A stretch of 41,144 nt of DNA from an uncultured Collinsella sp. (GTDB lineage: Bacteria; Actinomycetota; Coriobacteriia; Coriobacteriales; Coriobacteriaceae). The stretch lies in contig URMZ01000014.1 of NCBI GenBank assembly GCA_900549025.1, positions 1 to 41,144 on the forward strand, written 5' to 3'. The stretch's first letter is position 1; every line of letters starts with the position of its first letter. The notes under the pieces were generated by a model. The model was not told the origin of the DNA. It searched no databases and saw nothing but the letters and a program-made list of their open reading frames with translations. Made by a program: the position numbers and the translations under genes. This document shows, piece after piece, positions 33,805-41,144 of the stretch.

Positions 33805-34341
33805 CTACCCTCTCCTCTTTTCACTCGATTCGCTGCTCACGCCATCGTCCGCCTCGTCCTTGCGCGGCAGGCGGCCGGCGACCGTCTCGCGCAGCGCACA
33901 CCATTTATCCGCCAGGCACACAATCCAAGCCTCACGACACGTCGGCGGCACGGGCACCAGCGGAAACATATGCCGCACGATGATATTCCGCTCGCGCGGC
34001 GTCAGCTCAAAATCCTCTTCGGCACGCGCCAGGGCAAAAAACGGATGCCGAAACCCGTGCAGGCGATGGCTCGGATCGGGATCGTGCCAGTCATAGAGAA
34101 AGTAGTCGTGCAGCAAGGCTCCGCGCAGCAACGAGGCGCGGTCGACCGAGACACCGACGCGGCCCAGGCGCTCGGCAAAGGACAGGCTTGCCCGCGCCAC
34201 CGAGGTCACATGCGTATACACCGTCACATCGCCATGCTGGATAAACTCGCGCGTCAGATCCAGACGGCCCGCCTGTGCCAGTTGACGGGCAGCATGGTCT
34301 ACTTCGCACGCGATTTTCTCGGCACGAACGACATCGGACAT
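33805..34341 (-). CDS. HD domain phosphohydrolase
   Basis: This 178-residue cytoplasmic HD-domain protein has metal ligands visible as HVTSVARAS near 43 and the HD pair in GALLHDYFLYDW near 74-85, followed by HGFRHP and RHMFPL. Similar small HD proteins act on nucleotides or phosphoesters, but the substrate cannot be read. The ATG at 34341 has GGAGG 6 bases upstream. The stop lies three bases before the GTG of the CmpB-like gene, so the pair forms an operon. The DXS-family gene diverges on the other side across about 230 bases. Confidence 0.85.
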   Translation of the reverse strand: MSDVVRAEKIACEVDHAARQLAQAGRLDLTREFIQHGDVTVYTHVTSVARASLSFAERLGRVGVSVDRASLLRGALLHDYFLYDWHDPDPSHRLHGFRHPFFALARAEEDFELTPRERNIIVRHMFPLVPVPPTCREAWIVCLADKWCALRETVAGRLPRKDEADDGVSSESSEKRRG

Positions 34342-34569
34342 GCTGCCTCCTTCCAGCGACTCACGGCGACAAGCCACGACCTGCACGCATGGAATAAAAT
34401 CATCATCGAATCTACCAGTATGGCATCGGACAAAACGTTTTGCCCCGCCAGTTGGCGAATTACCGCGCCGCCGTCACATATCAAACGCCAAAATGTGCGA
34501 GACTGTTTTGTGCAATTGTGCCGGCCGAGGGAGCGCCGGCGCTCGATTCGCATGGAGTAACCCACAACG

Positions 34570-36351
34570 ATGCTGCTTACGCAAACGACAACGCCCGAGG
34601 ACGTCAAGGCTCTTAATCGCGCCGAGCTCCCGCAGCTCTGCAGCGAGATCCGCCAGGCAATCCTCGAAAGCTCCGCCGCCGTCGGCGGACACGTTGCCCC
34701 CAACCTGGGCGTCGTTGAGCTTACGGTTGCGCTTCATCGCGTGTTTAACTCCCCCATCGATAAGATTGTCTTTGACGTTTCGCACCAGACCTATGCCCAC
34801 AAGGCGCTGACGGGACGCGCGTACACTTATATCGATCCGGAGCGTTATGGCGAGGCTTCTGGCTTTGCCAATCCCGACGAGTCCGAGCACGACTTGTTCG
34901 CCATGGGCCATACCTCCACGTCGGTGAGCTTGGGCTGTGGCCTTGCCCACGCGCGCGACCTGGCGGGCGACACGTATAACGTCATCACCATCATTGGCGA
35001 CGGCTCGCTTTCGGGCGGCCTGGCGTTTGAGGGCTTTAACAATGCCGCCGAACTCGATAGCAACCTGATCATCATCGTCAACGATAACGACCAGTCCATT
35101 GCCGAGAACCATGGCGGCCTGTATCGCAATCTGACCGAGTTACGCGCCAGCAACGGCACCTGTGAGCGCAACGTTTTTCGCGCGCTGGGGCTCGATTACC
35201 GCTATCTGGACGCCGGTAACGATGTGTTGGCCCTCGTCGACGCGCTGCAGGAACTGCGCAATATCGATCATCCCATCGTGCTGCACGTCTCCACCGCCAA
35301 GGGCAAGGGCTTTGAGCCGGCCCAGAGCGACCCCGAGCGCTGGCACCACGTGGGTCCGTTTGATATGGCGACTGGCCGCAAGCTCTGCCCGGGCCATCCG
35401 AGCGAGCCTGCGCCGCGCACCTATGCCGACATTACGGGCGAGGCGCTCAGCGCCGCCATCGAGCGCGATCCGCAGGTCGTGGGCATCACGGCCGCCACGC
35501 CCTACATCATGGGCTTTACACCCGAGCTTCGCGCTGCCGCCGGCAAACAGTTCGTCGATGTGGGCATTGCCGAGGAGCACGCCGTGACCTTTGCCACCGC
35601 GCTTGCGCGCTCGGGCGCCAAGCCAGTCTTTGGTGTGTACGGCACGTTTTTGCAGCGCGCCTACGACGAGCTGTGGCACGACCTGTGCCTCAACGACGCC
35701 CCCGCAACCATCCTGGTGTTTGGTGCGTCAATCTTTGGCACCACATCCGAGACGCACCTTTCGTTCTTCGATATTTCCATGCTGGGCGCTCTTCCCAACA
35801 TGCACTACTTGGCGCCGGTCTGCATGGAGGAATATCTGTCCATGCTGAGCTGGTCGCTCGACCACCGCGAGCATCCTGTGGCGATCCGCGTACCGGGCAT
35901 CGGCCTGGTGAGCCGTCCCGATCTGGCACCCGCCGAAGACACCGACTACAGTGCCGTTCGCTACAACGTGGTGCGTCAGGGCCGCGACGTTGCCGTGCTC
36001 GCACTCGGCGATTTCTTTGAGCTGGGCGAGCGCGTGGCAAACCGCTTGGCCGCCGAGTACGGCATCGAGGCCACGCTCGTCAACCCGCGCTTTGCAACCG
36101 AGCTCGACCGCGAGTTCCTCGACAGCCTTGCCGCCGAGCATCGCGTTGTCGTCACCCTCGAGGACGGCATCTTGGACGGCGGCTGGGGCGAGCGTGTGGC
36201 ATGTTATCTGGCCTGCACGCCGCTGCGCACGCGCACCTTCGGCATCGCCAAGGGCTTCCCCGACCGCTACGACCCCAACGAGCTGCTCGCTCAGAACGGC
36301 ATGGCGGTCGAGAACATGGCCGCCGAAGCCGCAAGGCTACTCAACGAGTAA
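34570..36351 (+). CDS. 1-deoxy-D-xylulose-5-phosphate synthase family, divergent short form
   Basis: This 593-residue thiamine-diphosphate enzyme of the DXS/transketolase fold has HVAPNLGVVELTVALH (41-56), GHTSTSVS (113-120), the cofactor motif GDGSLSGG...NDND (143-174) and GIAEEHAVTFA with catalytic Glu335. Compared with E. coli Dxs (620 residues, recalled alignment), the flexible loop after NDND is about 50 residues shorter. Substrate residues Arg420 and Asp427 are Gly385 and Thr392, and the conserved PVDGHD is LDAGND. His431, Tyr392, Arg398 and Arg478 equivalents remain. The enzyme may make DXP or condense pyruvate with a different acceptor. GGAGT lies 13 bases before the ATG, a weak spacing. 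A terminator follows. Confidence 0.85.
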   Translation: MLLTQTTTPEDVKALNRAELPQLCSEIRQAILESSAAVGGHVAPNLGVVELTVALHRVFNSPIDKIVFDVSHQTYAHKALTGRAYTYIDPERYGEASGFANPDESEHDLFAMGHTSTSVSLGCGLAHARDLAGDTYNVITIIGDGSLSGGLAFEGFNNAAELDSNLIIIVNDNDQSIAENHGGLYRNLTELRASNGTCERNVFRALGLDYRYLDAGNDVLALVDALQELRNIDHPIVLHVSTAKGKGFEPAQSDPERWHHVGPFDMATGRKLCPGHPSEPAPRTYADITGEALSAAIERDPQVVGITAATPYIMGFTPELRAAAGKQFVDVGIAEEHAVTFATALARSGAKPVFGVYGTFLQRAYDELWHDLCLNDAPATILVFGASIFGTTSETHLSFFDISMLGALPNMHYLAPVCMEEYLSMLSWSLDHREHPVAIRVPGIGLVSRPDLAPAEDTDYSAVRYNVVRQGRDVAVLALGDFFELGERVANRLAAEYGIEATLVNPRFATELDREFLDSLAAEHRVVVTLEDGILDGGWGERVACYLACTPLRTRTFGIAKGFPDRYDPNELLAQNGMAVENMAAEAARLLNE

Positions 36352-36356
36352 GAAAA

Positions 36357-36390
36357 CCTCCGCAAGGGAAGCGCCCCTGCGGAGGTTTTT
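36357..36390 (+). terminator. Rho-independent terminator of the DXS-family gene
   Basis: CCTCCGCA pairs with TGCGGAGG around an internal GGG/CCC, followed by TTTTTGTTT, a few bases past the stop. Confidence 0.9.
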
Positions 36391-36408
36391 GTTTGCGCGA
36401 CGCGATTA

Positions 36409-36468
36409 TCTCAATCTGTAACATCTAGGGCCCGAATTTCCGTCTAACTGTTACAGATCTAGATAAGA
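36409..36468. repeat. Palindromic unit A of a three-copy array
   Basis: TCTCAATCTGTAACA at 36409-36423 faces TGTTACAGAT at 36449-36458, 10 perfect core pairs with a 25-base loop. Its right flank has diverged from the other two units. The region 36391-36808 contains no gene. Confidence 0.75.
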
Positions 36469-36487
36469 CGTCGTAGTCCCAGACCTT

Positions 36488-36546
36488 TGTCTCAATCTGT
36501 AACAGATAGGGACCTTTTGACCGTCCAGATGTTACAGATTGAGACA
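36488..36546. repeat. Palindromic unit B of a three-copy array
   Basis: TGTCTCAATCTGTAACA at 36488-36504 is the exact complement of 36530-36546, 17 pairs with a 25-base loop. The loop sequence differs from that of unit A. Confidence 0.85.
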
Positions 36547-36569
36547 TTCGAATTCCCCTGAAGAGAAAA

Positions 36570-36624
36570 TCTCGATCTGTAACAGTTACTCGGCAAAAAT
36601 GGCTGCAGATGTTACAGATTGAGA
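36570..36624. repeat. Palindromic unit C of a three-copy array
   Basis: TCTCGATCTGTAACA at 36570-36584 faces TGTTACAGATTGAGA at 36610-36624, 15 bases with one mismatch that is G-U compatible in plus-strand RNA. The loop is 25 bases, as in the other two units. Confidence 0.8.
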
Positions 36625-36657
36625 CAAAGCAGCGAGACAGGCCACCACATCTGCAAG

Positions 36658-36700
36658 AACCACCACAAAGGCGCCTGTCCCTTTTTGGTAGGTAGAATTA
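36658..36700. repeat. GGGACAGG-family repeat
   Basis: GAACCACCACAAAGGCGCCT followed by GTCCCTTTTTGGTAGGT. It is partly palindromic and combines the left arm of the 14966 copy with the right part of the 10101 copy, like a hybrid or decayed member of the family. Confidence 0.6.
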
Positions 36701-36735
36701 CCCATAAGGCAAGTATGTTTCTGAGTTATTTCGTG

Positions 36736-36765
36736 TTGACCTATTTGAGCGGGATAGGGTATAAC
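36736..36765 (+). promoter_or_regulatory. Promoter of the amino acid ABC importer
   Basis: TTGACC, an 18-base spacer and TATAAC, close to sigma-70 consensus, 43 bases upstream of the solute-binding protein start. Confidence 0.7.
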
Positions 36766-36808
36766 TCTACTCAACCGCTAGGGATTTTATTGAGAAAGGT
36801 GTTCTCCC

Positions 36809-37804
36809 ATGAGCAAGAACCTCTCCCAGCAGGTCGTTCTCGACCGCCGCGGCTTCGTTGCCGCCACCTTCGCAACCGTCGCCGGCCTTGGTCTTGCCGG
36901 CTGCTCCGACACCAGCGCCGAGGCCGACAAGGGTTCCGCCGCCGGCTCCTCCAAGAGCTCCAATGATACCGAGGCTTCCACCACGCTCGACGCTAAGGCA
37001 TTCGACAAGCTCGTCGACAACGGCCCCAAGGCCGATGACGACGCCATCGCCGCCAGCGCCTGGGCCACGGCCGTCAAGGACGCCGGCGTCTTTAAGATCG
37101 GTGGCGTTCAGACCTCCACGCTCTTCTCCCTCCTCAACGAGAAAGACGGTCAGACCCGCGGCTTCGATGCCGGTATCGCACAGCTCCTGTCCAACTACAT
37201 TCTGGGCGAGAACAAGGTCGAGATCACCCAGGTGACCTCGGACACGCGCGAGTCTGTCCTGCAGAACGGCCAGGTCGACGCCGTCTTTGCCACCTACACC
37301 ATCACTGACGAGCGCAAGAAGCTCGTCTCCTTTGCCGGTCCCTACTACTACACCCAGCAGGCTATCCTGGTGCTCGCCGATAACGACGACATCAAGAGCG
37401 TCGACGACCTGGCCGACAAGAGCGTCGCCGTCCAGTCCGGCTCCAACGGCCCCGCCATCCTGGAGGAGCTCGCTCCCAAGGCCAGCCAGCAGGAGTTCAA
37501 GACCGACGAGGAGGCCCGCCAGGCACTCCAACAGGGTCGTGTTGACGCCTACGTCATCGATAACAACATGCAGCAGAGCGCCCTGGTCCGCGAGCCCGGC
37601 AAGTACAAGATCGCCGGCAAGCCCTTCGGCAGCAAGGAGCCCTACGGCATCGGTCTGCCGCTCGATTCCGACGGCGTCGCCTTTGTCAATGACTTCCTTA
37701 AGAAGATCGAGGACGACGGCACCTGGACCGAGCTGTGGCAGATCTGCATCGGCGACCGCACGGGCGACACCAATGTTCCCGAGCTGCCCGAGATCGGCGC
37801 CTAG
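36809..37804 (+). CDS. Polar amino acid ABC transporter solute-binding lipoprotein
   Basis: This 331-residue extracytoplasmic binding protein delivers a polar amino acid, probably glutamate or glutamine, to the permeases encoded downstream. The N-terminus combines a twin-arginine motif (RRGFVA, 13-18), a hydrophobic stretch and the lipobox LAGC with Cys32, so it looks like a Tat-exported lipoprotein matured by Lgt. A Ser/Thr-rich linker follows (33-58), then an SBP_bac_3 domain (about 90-325) with GFDAGIAQLL, VDAVFATYTITDERK and GPYYYTQQAILV. The ATG has GAAAGGTG about 7 bases upstream and a good promoter. A hairpin after the gene may keep it more abundant than the permeases. Confidence 0.95.
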   Translation: MSKNLSQQVVLDRRGFVAATFATVAGLGLAGCSDTSAEADKGSAAGSSKSSNDTEASTTLDAKAFDKLVDNGPKADDDAIAASAWATAVKDAGVFKIGGVQTSTLFSLLNEKDGQTRGFDAGIAQLLSNYILGENKVEITQVTSDTRESVLQNGQVDAVFATYTITDERKKLVSFAGPYYYTQQAILVLADNDDIKSVDDLADKSVAVQSGSNGPAILEELAPKASQQEFKTDEEARQALQQGRVDAYVIDNNMQQSALVREPGKYKIAGKPFGSKEPYGIGLPLDSDGVAFVNDFLKKIEDDGTWTELWQICIGDRTGDTNVPELPEIGA

Positions 37805-37892
37805 GCAACGAGCCTGGTAACGGCCGCAACGAAACCATATGGAAACGCACGATGCGCTTTATTGCGGTAAACTGTTTCCTCACAGAGTTGTC

Positions 37893-37924
37893 GGGGCTTC
37901 CGTACACACGGGAGCCCCTTTCCT
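37893..37924 (+). terminator. Intercistronic hairpin after the binding protein
   Basis: GGGGCTTCC (37893-37901) pairs with GGGAGCCCC (37910-37918), one mismatch, followed by TTTCCTT. It is placed between the binding protein and first permease, a usual position for partial termination in ABC operons. Confidence 0.65.
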
Positions 37925-37942
37925 TATCGGCGGGAGGTCCGC

Positions 37943-38602
37943 ATGAGTCTCTCCGAACTCTGGTCGCTCTATGGCCAGAACTATATCGACGCACTGCTAG
38001 CAACCTGGGGTATGACGCTTGAGTCGTTTGCCATCGCCATGGTGCTGGCCGTCGCCGTCACCGTAATGCGCGTGTCGCCGCTCAAGCCGCTGCGCGTCTT
38101 TGGCGACCTGTATGTCCAGGTCTTCCGTAACATCCCCGGCATCGCGCTGCTCATCATCGTCGTCTATGCGCTGCCGCCGCTCAAGGTCGTTCTGCCCTAC
38201 CGCACCTGCGTTATCGTCGCCACGGTCCTTTTGGGCTCGGCCTTTGGCTCCGAGAACTTTATGAGCGGCATCAACACCGTCGGCGTCGGCCAGGTGGAAG
38301 CCGCACGTTCACTCGGCATGAGCTTCAATCGTATCCTCGCCAAGATCGTGATTCCGCAGGCACTGCGCTCGAGCGTGCTGCCCATGACCAACCTCTTTAT
38401 CGCCGTCATGCTCACCACCGCGCTCGGCAGCCAGGTGCCGCTTAAGCCGCAAGAGCTCACCGGCGTGGTGAGCTACATCAACACGCGCTCGCTCGGCGGC
38501 GTCGCCGCGTTCTTTATCTCGGCGCTCGGCTACCTGGGCACGGCCTTTGTGGTGAGCCACATTGGCAACTACATCGATAAGAAGGTGAGGATCCTTCGAT
38601 GA
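37943..38602 (+). CDS. Amino acid ABC transporter permease
   Basis: This 219-residue inner-membrane permease of the His/Glu/Gln/Arg type has about five membrane helices. The cytoplasmic coupling (EAA) motif VEAARSLGMSFNRILAKIVI lies near 120-139, and VFRNIPGIALL near 59 is the family signature RGxP region. It resembles GluC of Corynebacterium. The ATG follows GGGAGG. The last four bases overlap the next permease (ATGA), so the two are translated together and likely form a heterodimer. Confidence 0.94.
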   Translation: MSLSELWSLYGQNYIDALLATWGMTLESFAIAMVLAVAVTVMRVSPLKPLRVFGDLYVQVFRNIPGIALLIIVVYALPPLKVVLPYRTCVIVATVLLGSAFGSENFMSGINTVGVGQVEAARSLGMSFNRILAKIVIPQALRSSVLPMTNLFIAVMLTTALGSQVPLKPQELTGVVSYINTRSLGGVAAFFISALGYLGTAFVVSHIGNYIDKKVRILR

Positions 38603-39432
38603 GCAAGCACTCCTCCCCTGCGCTTACCATGCGCGATGCGCTCTACGAGGCTCCCGGCCCCAAGATGCGCGCCAAGATTCGCATCGGCACCGCCATCTCA
38701 CTCGTTGCCGTCGCCGCGCTCATCGTCCTCGTGTTGCAGCGCTTTTATGTGACCGGTCAGCTTTCGGTCCACTATTGGTATTTCTTTACGCACCTCACCA
38801 CCTGGAAGTTCTTACTTGCCGGCTTTGAGGGCACCGTTAAAGTCGCACTCACCGCCGGCGCCATCGCGCTGGTACTGGGCTTAGGCCTTATGCTCGGCCG
38901 CACCAGCGACATCAAGCCGCTGCAGCTGGTCTGCCGCGTGCTCACCGATTTCTTCCGCGGCGTGCCGAGCCTGCTGTTCATCTACTTCTTCTTTTTGGTG
39001 CTGCCCCAGTACAAGATCGCGCTACCGTCGTTTTGGATGCTCACGCTTCCCGTCGCGCTCGCCGCAGCCGGCGTACTCGCCGAGATCTTCCGCGCCGGCG
39101 TCAACGCCGTGCCGCGCGGCCAGGTCGAGGCGGCCCAGGCGCTCGGTCTCTCCAAGGCCAAAATCACCTTTAAAATCGTGTTGCCGCAGGCTATTCGGTT
39201 TATCATTCCGTCGTTGATTTCGCAGCTTGTGGTCGTAGTCAAAGACACCACCGTCGCCTACGTGGTGAGCTACCCCGACCTCATGCAAAATGCCCGCGTG
39301 CTCATTACCAACTACGACGCCCTCGTGTCGGTCTACCTGGTAATCGCGGTCATCTACATCCTCATCAACGTCGCAATTAACAAGGCCGCTGTCTACGTTT
39401 CGCACAAGACCGGCGCGACCATCATCCGCTAA
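38599..39432 (+). CDS. Amino acid ABC transporter permease, second subunit
   Basis: This 277-residue inner-membrane permease resembles GluD-type subunits. A 30-residue basic N-terminus precedes the first helix (31-47), and about five more follow from 68 on. Signature segments are DFFRGVPSLLFIYFFF near 116 and the EAA loop VEAAQALGLSKAKITFKIVL near 175, with the last helices at 195-265. It starts inside the previous gene (ATGA overlap), pairing the two permeases. It is longer than the first permease mainly through its N-terminus. Confidence 0.94.
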   Translation: MSKHSSPALTMRDALYEAPGPKMRAKIRIGTAISLVAVAALIVLVLQRFYVTGQLSVHYWYFFTHLTTWKFLLAGFEGTVKVALTAGAIALVLGLGLMLGRTSDIKPLQLVCRVLTDFFRGVPSLLFIYFFFLVLPQYKIALPSFWMLTLPVALAAAGVLAEIFRAGVNAVPRGQVEAAQALGLSKAKITFKIVLPQAIRFIIPSLISQLVVVVKDTTVAYVVSYPDLMQNARVLITNYDALVSVYLVIAVIYILINVAINKAAVYVSHKTGATIIR

Positions 39433-39468
39433 CGCTTTACCATTTCGAGTCATAAGGAGCCGAGCACC

Positions 39469-40233
<765 letters not shown>

Positions 40234-40284
40234 CCAGACCGCCCACCCGCCAGCCATGCCCATCCAAACTCGAAAGTTACACCT

Positions 40285-41094
40285 ATGATCGGAACTCGCA
40301 CTTCATCGTCCTACACCCCGCATGTCGACGTCGCCCCCGCCGACCGTCCGCTCATCCTCGTCGCGCCGCGCTGGGAAGAGGCAGAGCCGTTTTTAACCGA
40401 GATGCTCTCCCCCAACGAGGAAATCGCAAGTGTCTTTGTCGATGCCATCCTTGCCGCTGGCGGCCTGCCGCTGCAGATGTCCATCACCGAGGACATTGAG
40501 GTCATCCGCCATTACGTCGATATCGCCGACGGCATCGCCATTCCCGGCGGCCCCGATGTCAATCCCAAACGTTGGGGCGATGATCGACCCTACGACCCCA
40601 CCCTCTGCTGCGAGATCCGCGATAGCTTTGAGTTTAAGCTGGTCGGCGAGGTGCTTCGCGCCAAAAAGCCGCTCTTTACCACGTGCCGCGGCACGCAGCT
40701 GCTCAACGTCGCTACCGGCGGCACCCTGTGCATGGACGTGCCGAGCCTGGGCGCTCGCGAGGGCCGCACGCAGTGGCGCCATACCCACGTGCTCAACGAC
40801 CCCGTGCATCCCGTCGAGGTCGTGCCGGGCTCGCTGCTCGACCGCGCGGTTGGCGGGCACAGGTTGATCCAGACCAACTCGGCGCACCACTGCTGCGTCG
40901 ATCGCCTGGGCAAGAGCACGCGCTTGGTCGCCAAGGCAACCGACGGCGTTCCCGAGTGCATCGAAGTCGAAGGTCAACCCTTCTGCCTGGGCGTGCAATG
41001 GCATCCCGAGTACACCTGGCAGACGCTCGAGACCGACTTTAACCTGTGGAAGTCGTTTGTCGAGGCAGCAGCCAAGGTCAAGCAGGCCCGCTAG
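40285..41094 (+). CDS. Gamma-glutamyl-gamma-aminobutyrate hydrolase family protein (peptidase C26)
   Basis: This 269-residue class I glutamine-amidotransferase-fold hydrolase resembles PuuD and cleaves gamma-glutamyl amide bonds in the cytoplasm. Motifs seen are GIAIPGGPDVNPKRW near 91, the nucleophile elbow TTCRGTQLLN with Cys near 134, and the catalytic His and Glu in VQWHPEYTW near 240. It lies 52 bases downstream of the ABC ATPase on the same strand with no terminator between, so it is probably the last gene of the importer operon and may process imported gamma-glutamyl compounds. The ATG has only a weak ribosome site (GAAAG). The N-terminal 20 residues are not conserved-looking, so the start is uncertain. 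Confidence 0.92.
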   Translation: MIGTRTSSSYTPHVDVAPADRPLILVAPRWEEAEPFLTEMLSPNEEIASVFVDAILAAGGLPLQMSITEDIEVIRHYVDIADGIAIPGGPDVNPKRWGDDRPYDPTLCCEIRDSFEFKLVGEVLRAKKPLFTTCRGTQLLNVATGGTLCMDVPSLGAREGRTQWRHTHVLNDPVHPVEVVPGSLLDRAVGGHRLIQTNSAHHCCVDRLGKSTRLVAKATDGVPECIEVEGQPFCLGVQWHPEYTWQTLETDFNLWKSFVEAAAKVKQAR

Positions 41095-41144
41095 CACGCG
41101 AACCACAAAACAGATAAGGGCGCCCCGCCGGCCACGTGGTCCGG

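Noticed and set aside
36409..36624. CRISPR-like array
   Set aside because: There are only three units, each self-complementary rather than a direct repeat with a unique spacer. No cas genes are present.

Overview
The window is about 41 kb of high-GC DNA, roughly 60%, densely packed with genes. Frequent GTG and TTG starts, strong AGGAGG-type ribosome sites, an AmaP-DUF2273-Asp23 cassette, several DUF membrane families and a very large acyl-CoA dehydratase activase all point to Coriobacteriia (Actinomycetota), most likely Collinsella or a close relative. This placement is inferred from gene content and codon use; no 16S gene or marker search supports it.

Layout. Positions 1-2160 hold groES-groL on the minus strand. 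Positions 2155-2646 have no gene but are full of palindromes. An amidohydrolase (minus) and an M20 peptidase (plus) diverge at about 4.3 kb. From 6.0 to 9.9 kb is a minus-strand run of membrane proteins: DUF2752, two zinc-ribbon proteins and YitT. From 10.1 to 18 kb are mostly housekeeping genes on the minus strand: amaP/DUF2273/asp23, yebC, a DUF6020-like membrane protein, lgt, a NifU-like protein, a dCMP deaminase and coaX. An OPT transporter and a DUF389 protein follow on the plus strand (18.1-21.2 kb). Next, on the minus strand, come a small anchored protein, the tail of a broken arylsulfotransferase, a 3-hydroxyacyl-CoA dehydrogenase, the 1593-residue activase and its TetR-type neighbour (21.3-29.4 kb). 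From 29.5 to 34.3 kb lie a candidate type I toxin-antitoxin locus, a HAD phosphatase, amt-glnB, an ABC_trans_CmpB-like membrane protein and an HD-domain protein. The right end (34.5-41.1 kb, plus strand) carries a divergent DXS-family enzyme, a palindrome array, and a complete polar amino acid ABC importer followed by a C26-type amidase.

Working units. groES-groL is the chaperonin operon. AmaP, DUF2273 and Asp23 form an envelope-associated module. amt and glnB form an ammonium uptake and sensing pair. TetR plus the activase, with the dehydrogenase just downstream, suggest CoA-thioester metabolism under local control. The solute-binding protein, two permeases, ATPase and C26 amidase look like an uptake and processing unit for glutamate, glutamine or gamma-glutamyl compounds.

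The most notable non-standard content is between genes. (1) A 41-residue hydrophobic peptide with a basic tail sits at 29693-29818. It has a strong but apparently masked ribosome site, a convergent promoter and RNA opposite its 3' end, and matching inverted sequences at both ends, so it looks like an unannotated type I toxin-antitoxin system. (2) Several families of dispersed palindromes occur, one of which repeatedly abuts stop codons. (3) There is a DXS-family enzyme that lacks the substrate phosphate-binding arginine, and a canonical EF-hand loop inside a DUF389 protein.
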